23,682 nucleotides of DNA from Ruminococcus sp. UBA4321 (GCA_002393815.1 DGUB01000141.1:1-23682), one strand, 5' to 3'. Positions 14,336-22,735 are shown, counted from the first letter of the stretch. The notes: generated by a model from the sequence alone, not told the origin. Program-made: numbers and translations.

Positions 14336-15610
14336 ATGCCTGCAAATATTGTAATCGGAACACAATGGGGCGACGAAGGAAAAGGCAAGGTCATTGATAT
14401 TCTTGCATCCCGTGCGCAGGTAGTTGTGCGTTCACAGGGCGGCAACAATGCCGGTCATACTGTAGTCAGCGGCGGACAGACCTATAAACTGCATCTGGTA
14501 CCGTCCGGAATTCTCTACCCGGAAACACAGTGCCTGATTGGTGCCGGAGTGGTACTTGACCCGAAAGATTTTATCGGCGAACTGGATGAGATGGAAAGCC
14601 GCGGCATTTCCACGAAAAATCTGAAGATTGACCCCCGTGCGCATGTAGTAATGCCGTGGCATATTACGCTGGACGGACTTTCCGAAGCATTCCGCGGCGG
14701 CAACGATATCGGCACGACCAAGCGCGGCATTGGCCCCACTTATATGGACAAATACGAACGCTGCGGCATTCGCGTCTGCGATTTGGTGAATCCGGAACTG
14801 TTTGCACAGAAAGCACGTTCCACCGGAGAACTGAAAAATAAGATTATTACAGCAGTATACGGCGGTCAGGCACATGACCTGGATGCTGTCATTGCAGAAT
14901 ATACAGCCTATGGCGAGAGATTAAAGCCCTATGTAGCAGATGTTTCTGTACTGACTTATGAGGCTTACAAAGCCGGAAAGACGATTCTGTTTGAAGGCGC
15001 ACAGGCAACCTTGCTGGATATTGATTTTGGTACTTATCCGTTTGTAACAAGTTCGCATCCGCTTTCCGGCGGCGTAACGGTCGGAACAGGCGTAGGGCCC
15101 AAAATGATTGATAATATCATCGGCGTTGCCAAGGCGTATACAACAAGAGTCGGCAAAGGACCGTTCCCGACAGAACTGTTTGACGAGACCGGCGAAACCA
15201 TCCGCAACAAAGGCGGCGAATTCGGCACGACAACAGGCAGACCGAGAAGAACCGGCTGGTTTGATGCTGTTATCGTGAGACATTCTGTCCGCGTCAACGG
15301 TCTGGATGGTCTGGCAATCAACAAGCTGGATACGCTTGCCGGCATCGGTGACCTGAAAATCTGTACGGAATATGTCAAGCCGGACGGCACAAAACTGCAT
15401 GACTTCCCCTCCAGTCTGGAAGAACTTGCAGAATGCCAGCCTGTTTATGAGACATTCCCCGGCTTTGATGATGATATCACTGCCTGCCGGAAGTTTGAAG
15501 ACCTGCCGGAAACCTGCCGGAAATATATCGAAAGACTCGAAGAACTTTGCGAATGCAAAGTCTGCATGGTCGGTGTAGGTCCTGACCGTGACCAGATGAT
15601 TGAACGCTGA
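14336..15610 (+). CDS. purA: Adenylosuccinate synthetase
   Basis: 424 residues, typical length. It converts IMP, aspartate and GTP to adenylosuccinate, the first committed step to AMP. The P-loop GTQWGDEGKGK spans residues 8-18 with catalytic Asp13, and His41 lies in NNAGHTV. Also visible are KRGIGPTYMDK, the FEGAQATLLDIDFGTYPFVTSSHP block, and the GTP/aspartate-binding TTTGRPRRTGWFD. A GAGGAAAA ribosome binding site precedes ATG 14336. It has its own promoter and leader, and the acidic membrane protein gene follows after 11 bases, probably cotranscribed. Confidence 0.97.
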   Translation: MPANIVIGTQWGDEGKGKVIDILASRAQVVVRSQGGNNAGHTVVSGGQTYKLHLVPSGILYPETQCLIGAGVVLDPKDFIGELDEMESRGISTKNLKIDPRAHVVMPWHITLDGLSEAFRGGNDIGTTKRGIGPTYMDKYERCGIRVCDLVNPELFAQKARSTGELKNKIITAVYGGQAHDLDAVIAEYTAYGERLKPYVADVSVLTYEAYKAGKTILFEGAQATLLDIDFGTYPFVTSSHPLSGGVTVGTGVGPKMIDNIIGVAKAYTTRVGKGPFPTELFDETGETIRNKGGEFGTTTGRPRRTGWFDAVIVRHSVRVNGLDGLAINKLDTLAGIGDLKICTEYVKPDGTKLHDFPSSLEELAECQPVYETFPGFDDDITACRKFEDLPETCRKYIERLEELCECKVCMVGVGPDRDQMIER

Positions 15611-15621
15611 GGTGAATTTAC

Positions 15622-16716
15622 ATGTCTGATTTGGACGATATGCTCGACGGTTTTGAAGAACCCGTCTATCAGGAAACTGAAAAAAAAGGCGCACCAAAAA
15701 TTGATGATGCCGATTTAGCCGGACTGCTCGACGACGAGCCTGCTGTCTGGACAGGCAATGACCAGAAAAAGGGCGCACCGGTTCTGGAGACACAGAATCT
15801 GCTTGACGAACCGGAGCAGACATGGCAGGAACAGAAACCGGCAGCCTCTCATGATGCCCTGCTGAATGCTGCCGCCGCAGACTTGCTCGGCGCAGAGCCT
15901 GCCGCCTATGACCCGGTAGAGGAATTCTGTCAGAAACTCCAGTTTGATGAGAATTTAAAAGCCGCATTTGTGAATCTGGATGCGGAAAAACAGATGCAGG
16001 TTGTCAGCATGCGCGCACAGCAGCTGGGGATTCCTGCCCCGATGATTCCGAACGAACTCCGTCCGAAATCTCCTGCTCCGGCAGAGGAAAGCGCGGAAGA
16101 AGCCGCCATGCTGGAAGAAGCACCGGAAACGGAAGAATATGTGCCGCAGTTCAAGGATGAAGATTTGGAGCGTGCAAAGCGCGAAGCGGCACAGCCGCGG
16201 AAAGACCCGCTGCCGCAGATGGAGCTTTCCGAAGAGGAAAAGCAGGAGAACCGCCGCCGGATGGCACAGGAACGTGAACAGCGTGAACGCGACCAGGCAA
16301 AAAAGGGATTCAAGACGCTGATTATGCTGACATTTGTCGGCGTGATTGGAGCAATAGCATTCTGTCTGTTCTTCTCGAATCTGTTCAATGTGGGCAACAA
16401 GCTGATTGAAGCCGGAGAAAGCGGCATGGTAGTCAAGCTGAAAGGCATTGCCGGATATGTGGGCATTGTACTGGGAATCGGGTCACTTCTGCTGGCAGCA
16501 CCGATTCCGCAGCTGAAAGGCTTATGTAAATTTTTAGATATTGTTGGATTTATACTGATGCTGTTTCCGGGGGTTCCGCTGCTGATGCAGACGGAAAACG
16601 GCGGCGCAGTTGTCGGAATTCTTTATGGTGTAGCACTTCTGGCATGTGGATTCAGTGCTTTCACGCTTATCACGAACGATGATATTGAAAAATATAATAA
16701 ATACGGCAACACCTGA
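15622..16716 (+). CDS. Acidic-tailed four-helix membrane protein with repeated short motifs
   Basis: 364 residues, not recognised. The N-terminal ~225 residues are acidic and low in hydrophobics, hence probably disordered and cytosolic. They carry four copies of a short motif close to LLxxEPxx(Y/W): MLDGFEEPVY (7-16), LLDDEPAVW (35-43), LLDEPEQTW (60-68), LLGAEPAAY (88-96). The second and third follow copies of KKGAP (21-25 and 49-53). A charged Glu/Arg-rich stretch (about 185-230) precedes four membrane helices at about 230-253, 274-294, 303-321 and 328-351. TGAGGTGA overlaps the purA stop 8 bases before the ATG. A scaffold role through the repeated motifs is plausible but speculative. Confidence 0.8.
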   Translation: MSDLDDMLDGFEEPVYQETEKKGAPKIDDADLAGLLDDEPAVWTGNDQKKGAPVLETQNLLDEPEQTWQEQKPAASHDALLNAAAADLLGAEPAAYDPVEEFCQKLQFDENLKAAFVNLDAEKQMQVVSMRAQQLGIPAPMIPNELRPKSPAPAEESAEEAAMLEEAPETEEYVPQFKDEDLERAKREAAQPRKDPLPQMELSEEEKQENRRRMAQEREQRERDQAKKGFKTLIMLTFVGVIGAIAFCLFFSNLFNVGNKLIEAGESGMVVKLKGIAGYVGIVLGIGSLLLAAPIPQLKGLCKFLDIVGFILMLFPGVPLLMQTENGGAVVGILYGVALLACGFSAFTLITNDDIEKYNKYGNT

Positions 16717-16757
16717 CAAATCTGAATTTTTGATGAACAAGTTATAAATATTTTATG

Positions 16758-16789
16758 AAAACTGTACGGAAACGTACAGTTTTTCTTTT
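16758..16789 (+). terminator. Intrinsic terminator
   Basis: AAAACTGTACG / CGTACAGTTTT 11-bp stem with a GAAA tetraloop, then TTTTCTTTTT. It ends the purA transcription unit. Confidence 0.9.
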
Positions 16790-16822
16790 TCCGGGGCTGT
16801 TTATGAAAGGAGTTGGATTGCA

Positions 16823-17374
16823 ATGCTGAAAGCAATCGGAAAATATATTGATACGCTGCCGCTGACGAATTTGATTTCTTCTGGAGAAAAGAAAGCGGAT
16901 ACTGTTCCTATTGAAGTAGACAGATTTTATGATGCTCTGGATTTGTCAGAATTCACGTTCATGATGAGAGGGGTAACGGAATCCGGCGCAGAAACACAGA
17001 CGGAACTGCAAAAGATGGTTTCTTCTGACGGGAATTATATCCAGCTGACGTGGCATATCGGGAGTTTGTTCACAGCAGAGCCGGGTAAGCTGTTTCTGGA
17101 TTTGTATGCCTATCATTATGAAGCGGATACTCCGGGAAGTGACCCGCCGGACGAAGTGATTCGCTATCAGCTGCCGCCGGTAGAAATCCGGGAGATTCCG
17201 GAGGGAACAAGGGAAGCGACGGACGAAGAAAGTTATGAGGCATTCTGGCCGCAGGTAAAGCGTGCGATAACGGCACTGGAACACCGGATTCAGGTCATGA
17301 CGCAGGAAGAGTATGACGAACTGGAAGACCCTGACCCGGATGTGATTTATATTCTGACAGAAGAAGAAACCTGA
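16823..17374 (+). CDS. Orphan phage baseplate-like protein
   Basis: 183 residues. Two features point to phage structural ancestry. The N-terminal part (VDRFYDALDLSEFTFMMRGV ... IQLTWHIGSLFTAEPGKLFL ... VIRYQLPPVEIREIP) has the layout of BppU-type N-terminal domains of upper baseplate or tail proteins. The C-terminal MTQEEYDELEDPDPDVIYIL is the short motif that commonly joins tail-fibre modules in Firmicute phages (MTQxEYDALxxxDPxTxYxI type). No other phage gene is near: neighbours are purA, its membrane partner and a HAD phosphatase. AAAGGAG precedes ATG 16823. No good promoter is seen. It may be a domesticated or stranded phage gene. The family call is from motif memory. Confidence 0.6.
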   Translation: MLKAIGKYIDTLPLTNLISSGEKKADTVPIEVDRFYDALDLSEFTFMMRGVTESGAETQTELQKMVSSDGNYIQLTWHIGSLFTAEPGKLFLDLYAYHYEADTPGSDPPDEVIRYQLPPVEIREIPEGTREATDEESYEAFWPQVKRAITALEHRIQVMTQEEYDELEDPDPDVIYILTEEET

Positions 17375-17378
17375 ACAA

Positions 17379-17417
17379 AATCCGGAGCGGCTCACAGCCG
17401 TTCCGGATTGATTTTTT
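17379..17417. terminator. Bidirectional terminator between convergent genes
   Basis: Stem AATCCGGAGCGGCT / AGCCGTTCCGGATT (one G-T pair, loop CAC) followed on the plus strand by GATTTTTT, and on the minus strand by a weaker ATTTTG. It overlaps the last codons and stop of the minus-strand HAD gene, so it is partly coding. Confidence 0.8.
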
Positions 17418-18069
17418 GGAGGATTTCTTTAAAGTCAGAGCCGTAAAGGCTGACAAGCTTCCGGATTTCTTCCTGTTCGTGGAGCGGAACAGAAGCATCA
17501 TGCACGGCGATAGTAGGGAAACCGGCGCGGACAGCGGTCTGAATGCAGTGGAGGGAATCTTCGACGACGAGAGTATTTTCCACAGAACTGCCGAGGCGTT
17601 CGGCAGATTTGAGGAACATTTCGGGGGTTTTCTTACTGGAGGGGACTTCTTCGGCGGTCAGGATAAACTGCATTCTGTCGAGAATGCCGAGTCTTTTGAG
17701 AGCGGCTTCGGCAGATTTGCGATAAGTAGCAGTAGCGATGCCGTAGCGGATATTTCTGCTGTCGAGGAAATCGAGAAAGTCAATGACATAAGGTTTCATT
17801 GGAATTTTTTCGGCATAGTAAGTATAAGCCATTTCGCCGATTCTTCTGATAACCTGTTCCCCGGTCATATGAATATCAAATTTTCTGGTAAAGAAGTCCG
17901 CCCATTCCTGCATGGTCATTTTATTGACCTGATTGGAAATGCCTTTCGGAGGGACGAGATTGTGTTCGGCGAAGAAGTCTTTGTCAATCTGATGCCAGAT
18001 GCCCATAGAATCGATTAAAGTGCCGTCCATATCGAGGACAGCGGCGCGGATGTTTCGGATGTCGAACAT
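17392..18069 (-). CDS. HAD-family hydrolase, beta-phosphoglucomutase-like
   Basis: 225 residues. Motif I is DMDGTLID (nucleophile Asp13, acid/base Asp15); motif II is IATAT; Lys in SSKKTPEMF is motif III; VVEDSLHCIQTAVRAG is motif IV. A helical cap domain lies between motifs I and II. Members dephosphorylate sugar phosphates or similar small molecules or act as mutases; the substrate cannot be told. I start at the ATG at 18069 because TGAGGA lies 8 bases upstream; the ATG at 18084 contains part of that site. It is 21 bases downstream of tmcAL and cotranscribed with it. Confidence 0.9.
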   Translation of the reverse strand: MFDIRNIRAAVLDMDGTLIDSMGIWHQIDKDFFAEHNLVPPKGISNQVNKMTMQEWADFFTRKFDIHMTGEQVIRRIGEMAYTYYAEKIPMKPYVIDFLDFLDSRNIRYGIATATYRKSAEAALKRLGILDRMQFILTAEEVPSSKKTPEMFLKSAERLGSSVENTLVVEDSLHCIQTAVRAGFPTIAVHDASVPLHEQEEIRKLVSLYGSDFKEILQKINPERL

Positions 18070-18090
18070 AGCATAATTCCTCATTTCTGT

Positions 18091-19266
18091 CTATTTGGTA
18101 AGAGATATTTTTACGCGGAATTCCTGTTCCGCGGAGTGGATTTGATTTTGAGCCAGACCGTAAAGTCCGGCGGAATACATCTGTAACTGTGCAAAGCGTT
18201 CCGCCTGCGGAGAAGTATTCCGGAGTTTTGCGAGGGAAGTGCCGACGGGAACGGCACTTTTTTCTTTGATAAGTTTCAGCAGTTCCGTACTTTTCTGATT
18301 GAAGGCAAGCACTCTTGCGTAAGGGATAGTTTGCTGAAAGTCCTCTTTGCGGATATCGAGGAGCGCATAGAGCAGGATTCTCCGGATTCTCGCCATGGTA
18401 AAGCATTTCGATTTGACGGAATGCAGGAGTTCCGGCAGAGAACAGGCATATTTTGCCTTCAGGAAACGGCTTGCAAGATTGGGGTTCATATCCGGAAGGG
18501 ATAACAGGTCAGATTCTGAAATCATGCGCATTTTATAGAGAATGACGGATTCGAGCCGGGAGAAATCAGCTGTTTCTCCCCTGTCCCGGCATTCGGAGAG
18601 CAGCTGAGCAGTAAAATCCGGGAGATACGTTTCATACTCCTGCTGATGAAAAAATCTTTCCCGGATAAGGCTTGCACTTGCGAAAGTTCCGGAAGTTTGT
18701 GTGCTGTCATGGGGGACGGCATTTCTCTGCACAGCCAGAGGGCAGAACCTGACATGCAGATTCTGCATCGCTTTGAGATATTCGAGGGCGAGCAGATTAT
18801 TGGCATCTGTCAGCAGATTTACAATTTCCGGTCGGCAGGAATCAGAAACGGCGCGGAATACTGCCGCCGGATAGGAATACCCGTCTTTCAGAAAATTCTG
18901 AACTCTGGAAGCGTCCGGCGGAATCTGTGCGAGTTCCTGTAAATCGTTCAGATTTCCGGAACAGCCGAATGAAAGAAAATCGACAACATGCAAATCATGG
19001 AGAAGTTTCACAGCGTTTCCGGCGTAGAGTTCAGCAGAAGCACAGGAGAACGGCACAGGGAGTTCAAGCACCAAATCCGCCCCGGCTTGAAGTGCGAGTT
19101 TTGCGCGGTCGAATTTATTGAGCAAAGCAGCATCACCGCGCTGAACGAAATCATCACTGAGCAGGGCAATCAGGTGCGTGATACCGGATTTTCTGGTTTC
19201 CTGAATATGATACAGATGCCCGTTATGGAGGGGATTATATTCGCAGATGATGGCAGCCGTTTTCAT
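18091..19266 (-). CDS. tmcAL: tRNA(Met) cytidine acetate ligase TmcAL
   Basis: 391 residues, usual length. TmcAL uses acetate and ATP to form N4-acetylcytidine at the wobble base (C34) of elongator tRNA-Met. The opening CEYNPLHNGHLYHI carries the nucleotidyltransferase HxGH at residues 14-17. DDFVQRGDAALLNKFDRAKLAL and GADLVLELPVPFSCASAELYA are the conserved blocks of the family (older name YlbM). AAAGGAG lies 8 bases before the ATG at 19266. It heads the minus-strand pair tmcAL-HAD and is divergent from ackA, whose product reversibly makes acetate, the TmcAL substrate. Confidence 0.93.
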   Translation of the reverse strand: MKTAAIICEYNPLHNGHLYHIQETRKSGITHLIALLSDDFVQRGDAALLNKFDRAKLALQAGADLVLELPVPFSCASAELYAGNAVKLLHDLHVVDFLSFGCSGNLNDLQELAQIPPDASRVQNFLKDGYSYPAAVFRAVSDSCRPEIVNLLTDANNLLALEYLKAMQNLHVRFCPLAVQRNAVPHDSTQTSGTFASASLIRERFFHQQEYETYLPDFTAQLLSECRDRGETADFSRLESVILYKMRMISESDLLSLPDMNPNLASRFLKAKYACSLPELLHSVKSKCFTMARIRRILLYALLDIRKEDFQQTIPYARVLAFNQKSTELLKLIKEKSAVPVGTSLAKLRNTSPQAERFAQLQMYSAGLYGLAQNQIHSAEQEFRVKISLTK

Positions 19267-19310
19267 GGAGTATGCTCCTTTCCGGAATATTTACAGAAAA
19301 TACACAGAAT

Positions 19311-19339
19311 TTCAGAAAAAAGACTTGCTTTTTTCTGAA
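19311..19339. repeat. 12-bp-armed palindrome overlapping the ackA -35 box
   Basis: TTCAGAAAAAAG, loop ACTTG, CTTTTTTCTGAA: perfect arms in the divergent tmcAL-ackA region. The ackA -35 (19325-19330) lies inside it. The placement suits an operator or a DNA structure that affects both genes. Confidence 0.7.
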
Positions 19340-19352
19340 AAAAGTATATAAT
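19325..19352 (+). promoter_or_regulatory. Sigma-A promoter for ackA
   Basis: TTGCTT (19325-19330), 16-base spacer, TATAAT (19347-19352). The leader of about 60 bases ends in GAAAGGAAAG before ATG 19419. I could not find an equally good promoter for tmcAL on the other strand. Confidence 0.78.
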
Positions 19353-19418
19353 AAGTAATAGGGTGCTTTTCAGGCATTAAAAATTTTAATTTTTTAAATC
19401 GAAAGGAAAGATATTTTT

Positions 19419-20618
19419 ATGTTAATTCTGGTAGTAAATGCAGGCAGTTCGTCACTGAAATATCAGCTGCTGAACATGGAAGACGAAAGCGTTCTGGCAA
19501 AAGGCAACTGTGACAGAATCGGCATTGACGGACATATTTCCCACAAGACAGCCGACGGCAGAAGCTATGATGCAGACTGTGCATTTCCGACGCATACAGA
19601 AGCATTCATGAAGCTTGTAGAAGTTCTGACGACTGGTGAAGCCGCTGTAATCAAGGATATGAGCGAGATTGCCGCAGTGGGACACAGAATCGTGCAGGGT
19701 GCGGAAGTCTTCTCCGAAACCACACTTGTGACGGATGAAATTATTGACAAGATTGATGAACTTCGCGAACTTGCTCCGGTGCATAATCATGCACATGCGC
19801 TGGCACTTCGTGCCTGCAAGAAGGTAATGCCGGCATCAGTACCGCAGGCAGTTGTATTTGATACGGCATTCCATCAGACAATGCCGGAGAAAGCATACAT
19901 GTTCGGACTTCCCTATGAAGATTATGAAAATCTGCATGTCAGAAAGTACGGTTTCCACGGAACCTCTCACAGATTTGTATCAGCCGCACTTGCGAAGGCA
20001 ATGGGGAAAGATATCAAGAATCTGAAAATTGTTTCCTGTCATCTGGGCAATGGTTCTTCTATTACAGCAGTAGACGGCGGAAAGTCTGTAGATACCTCCA
20101 TGGGCTTCACACCTCTTGACGGTGTCCTGATGGGAACAAGAACAGGCTGTGTAGACCCGTCTGCCGTGACATTTGTCATGGAAAAGCATAATTTCACGCC
20201 TGCCGAAATGTCCGACTACATGAATAAGAAGTCCGGTTTCTTAGGGGTATCTGGTGTAGGTTCTGACAATCGTGATGTATCTGCTGCCTGTGAGCAGGGC
20301 AACAAGAGAGCGCAGCTTTCCAAAGACATGCTGGTATATCAGATTAAGAAGTATATCGGCGCATATGCAGCAGCGATGAACGGACTGGATGCAGTACTGT
20401 TTACAGGCGGCATCGGTGAGAATGCGCCTGACGTTCGTGAAGAAGTCTGCACAGACATGGATATTTTAGGAATCAAGATTGATACGGTAGCGAATGCCGG
20501 AATCAGAGGCAAGCTTTGCAAGATTTCGCAGTCTGACTCGAAAGTAGAAGTCTGGGTTGTACCGACAAACGAAGAACTGCTGATTGCAAGAGATACACTT
20601 GCACTGATTTCTAAATAA
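19419..20618 (+). CDS. ackA: Acetate kinase
   Basis: 399 residues, standard length. It interconverts acetyl phosphate plus ADP with acetate plus ATP, the energy-yielding last step of acetate fermentation. VVNAGSSSLKYQLL at the N-terminus (Asn7, Ser10, Ser12), the KYGFHGTSHRFVS signature, CHLGNGSS, GTRTGCVDPS and FTGGIGENAPDVREEV are all visible. Phosphotransacetylase (pta), its usual partner, is not in the window. It is transcribed alone from the promoter at 19325-19352. Its expression would match an acetate-producing fermentative gut bacterium. Confidence 0.97.
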   Translation: MLILVVNAGSSSLKYQLLNMEDESVLAKGNCDRIGIDGHISHKTADGRSYDADCAFPTHTEAFMKLVEVLTTGEAAVIKDMSEIAAVGHRIVQGAEVFSETTLVTDEIIDKIDELRELAPVHNHAHALALRACKKVMPASVPQAVVFDTAFHQTMPEKAYMFGLPYEDYENLHVRKYGFHGTSHRFVSAALAKAMGKDIKNLKIVSCHLGNGSSITAVDGGKSVDTSMGFTPLDGVLMGTRTGCVDPSAVTFVMEKHNFTPAEMSDYMNKKSGFLGVSGVGSDNRDVSAACEQGNKRAQLSKDMLVYQIKKYIGAYAAAMNGLDAVLFTGGIGENAPDVREEVCTDMDILGIKIDTVANAGIRGKLCKISQSDSKVEVWVVPTNEELLIARDTLALISK

Positions 20619-20648
20619 TTATAGCATAAATAAAATAAAATTGCAAGT

Positions 20649-20675
20649 ACAGGGCAGAAGAATTTTCTGCCCTGT
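20649..20675 (+). terminator. Strong stem-loop after ackA, lacking a T run
   Basis: ACAGGGCAGAA / TTCTGCCCTGT 11-bp perfect stem with a GAATT loop, 30 bases after the ackA stop and 30 before rnhA. Only TTGTAATAT follows, so it is a weak terminator at best and may be an mRNA stabiliser that lets transcription reach rnhA. Confidence 0.55.
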
Positions 20676-20705
20676 TGTAATATCTGATGCAGAAAGGAAT
20701 TATTT

Positions 20706-21146
20706 ATGAAACATATCGAAATGTTCACAGACGGGGCATGTTCAGGAAATCCGGGAGCAGGAGGATGGGGAACGATTCTGCGCTATGGGGAATATGAGAA
20801 AGAATTTTCCGGCGGTGAAGCAGATACGACAAACAACCGGATGGAAATGACTGCTGTGATTGAGGGCTTGAAGAAGCTGAAAGAGCCTTGTTCGGTGACA
20901 GTGACAACGGACAGTAAATATGTCGTTGACAGTATCACAAAGAAATGGGTTTACGCATGGAAGAAGAAAAACTGGAAGAAATCAGATGGTAAGATGGCAT
21001 TAAATATAGATTTATGGGAAGAAATGCTGAAATTATTAGAGATTCACGAAGTAGAATTCATCTGGGTGAAGGGACATGCGGGGCATCCGGAGAATGAACG
21101 CTGTGACGCTCTGGCAGTAATACAGAGGGACAAATATAATCAATAA
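20706..21146 (+). CDS. rnhA: Ribonuclease HI
   Basis: 146 residues. It cleaves the RNA strand of RNA-DNA hybrids. The catalytic set is complete: Asp9 (FTDGACSGNPG), Glu47 (NNRMEMTAV), Asp69 (TTDSKYV), His124 (GHAGHPENERCD) and Asp134. The basic handle (WKKKNWKKSDGK, about 85-96) used for hybrid binding is present, as in the E. coli-type enzyme. AGAAAGGAA precedes ATG 20706. No clear promoter is seen, so it may depend on read-through from ackA. Confidence 0.95.
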   Translation: MKHIEMFTDGACSGNPGAGGWGTILRYGEYEKEFSGGEADTTNNRMEMTAVIEGLKKLKEPCSVTVTTDSKYVVDSITKKWVYAWKKKNWKKSDGKMALNIDLWEEMLKLLEIHEVEFIWVKGHAGHPENERCDALAVIQRDKYNQ

Positions 21147-21201
21147 ATCTGACAAATTCACGGATAATTCATGAAATCATCAAAAAAATTTCGCAAAAAG
21201 C

Positions 21202-21230
21202 TTGACAGAATGCCAAAAAACATGTATAAT
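21202..21230 (+). promoter_or_regulatory. Sigma-A promoter for the solute-binding lipoprotein
   Basis: TTGACA (21202-21207), 17-base spacer, TATAAT (21225-21230): full consensus. The A-rich stretch just upstream may help. No catabolite-type operator (cre) is evident. Confidence 0.9.
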
Positions 21231-21276
21231 ATAAATAACTAATTTAAAAATATCTCAGAAAGAGAGTGAAAACGCT

Positions 21277-22677
21277 ATGAAAAAAATGTTCCGTATGCTT
21301 GCAGGGCTGATGACGCTTTCTCTGCTGTTTACTGCGACTGCATGTAAAAAGGAAGACGAATCTGTCGAAGACAGCAGTCACTACAAGGAAACCGATGACG
21401 TTGCTGTGGAAACAGCGGCAGTCGATGACAGCATGAAAGATATCAGCGGTCAGGAGATTTACTGGCTGGCGACTTACGACATTAATCCGACGAATAATAA
21501 TGACCGTTCTGTTGCACTGACACTGTTTGAAGACCAGTTCGGCGGAAAAATCAACTGGATTCAGTGTACATCCGAGAATAAGTTTGATACGCTGACAAAC
21601 AGAATTCTTGGCGGTGACCCGGTAGACATGTTCCCTTATGAATGGGATGCTCTGCCGAACGGTGTTTACAAGAATCAGTATGAGCCTTTAGATGATTATC
21701 TTGATTTGAGCGACCCTGTTTGGGACGGCATGAAAGATGCGATTGACATGTATGAATATAACGGCAAGCATTATGTTGTGCCTTATGCAGTATCTGACCC
21801 GCTGCTGATTACTTACAGCCGCCAGATGTGTCAGGAAAACGGACTGGATGACCCGTATGAATTATATCAGGACGGAGACTGGGACTGGGATGCCTTCATG
21901 GAAATGATGAAGAAGTTTGTCAAGAACGGCGAAGACAGATACGGCATCTGCGGCTGGTTCGGACAGGCGATGGTACAGTCCACAGGCAAGACGATTATCA
22001 ATTTTGACGGCAAGCAGTTTACGAACAACATTTCCGACCCGGATATTGAAGCGGCAGAAAATCTGATGGCAGAAATGCAGAGTCTGAATCTGTTTGAACC
22101 GGGCTGGTTCGGCAATTTCCCGGACACACATGATGTATTGTTCTACGGCATGGCAGACTGGTCACTGGCAGGCTCGAATGCGGCAAATCAGGATGCAGAT
22201 TTGATGGTAGTACCGTTCCCGAAGTCTCCGGATTCTGATGAATATTATCTTTGCGGCAACTATGCGGCGAAGATGCTGGTTAAGAATTCCGAGAAAGGCG
22301 ATGCAGTAGCAAGATATATCTATTGTGAAAGACTTGCCGAAACGGAAGAATCCTACAGAGCAGCAGCGAAAGAGAAAGCTTTGATTCCGGAAAAATCCGC
22401 TTCCGGACTTCTGTTAGGTTATGTAACAGAAGAACAGTATGATGCCATTCAGGCTTACAAGAATGATACCGTAACTGTATTTGATTTCGGCTATGGCATG
22501 GGCAGCACAATGTATGGCGATGGTGACTATACTTATGAAACCAGAGGTATCATGAACAATCTGATGGATGGTTTGTTAAGCTATCCTGACCAGGTAGATT
22601 CCTGGGCAGTACTTCGTGACAACTGGTCAGCTGCGATTGATGCTGTATTGGAAACTTACAATTCTGCGATTCAGTAA
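21277..22677 (+). CDS. Extracellular solute-binding lipoprotein (family 1, sugar type)
   Basis: 466 residues. A lipoprotein signal peptide (MKKMFRMLAG, then LMTLSLLFTATAC) places the lipid-modified Cys at 23, followed by an acidic linker (KKEDESVEDSSHYKETDD). The body resembles ABC-importer family 1 sugar binders: WIQCTSENKFDTLTNRILGGDPVDMFPYEWDALPNG, then KHYVVPYAVSDPLLITYSRQMCQENGLDDPYELY, and aromatic residues typical of carbohydrate clefts (WDWDAFMEMMKKF). No permease or ATPase gene accompanies it here; the next gene is convergent and unrelated, so it must work with a transporter encoded elsewhere or act as a sensor. The substrate is unknown. Confidence 0.88.
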   Translation: MKKMFRMLAGLMTLSLLFTATACKKEDESVEDSSHYKETDDVAVETAAVDDSMKDISGQEIYWLATYDINPTNNNDRSVALTLFEDQFGGKINWIQCTSENKFDTLTNRILGGDPVDMFPYEWDALPNGVYKNQYEPLDDYLDLSDPVWDGMKDAIDMYEYNGKHYVVPYAVSDPLLITYSRQMCQENGLDDPYELYQDGDWDWDAFMEMMKKFVKNGEDRYGICGWFGQAMVQSTGKTIINFDGKQFTNNISDPDIEAAENLMAEMQSLNLFEPGWFGNFPDTHDVLFYGMADWSLAGSNAANQDADLMVVPFPKSPDSDEYYLCGNYAAKMLVKNSEKGDAVARYIYCERLAETEESYRAAAKEKALIPEKSASGLLLGYVTEEQYDAIQAYKNDTVTVFDFGYGMGSTMYGDGDYTYETRGIMNNLMDGLLSYPDQVDSWAVLRDNWSAAIDAVLETYNSAIQ

Positions 22678-22691
22678 AAAAATATAAGAAA

Positions 22692-22730
22692 AAAGGAGCT
22701 GTTGCATATCACCATGCAGCAGCTCTTTTG
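22692..22730. terminator. Bidirectional terminator between convergent genes
   Basis: GAGCTGTTGCAT / ATGCAGCAGCTC 12-bp stem (one G-T pair, loop ATCACC). TTTT follows on the plus strand; on the minus strand the stem is followed by a longer T run (from 22694 down), so it serves both the binding-protein gene and the LRR gene. Confidence 0.85.
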
Positions 22731-22735
22731 ATTGC

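Noticed and set aside
14921..15967. Long minus-strand open frame of 348 residues opposite purA
   Set aside because: Lies antisense to purA and the acidic membrane protein gene, has low-complexity residue content and no recognisable domain or ribosome binding site.
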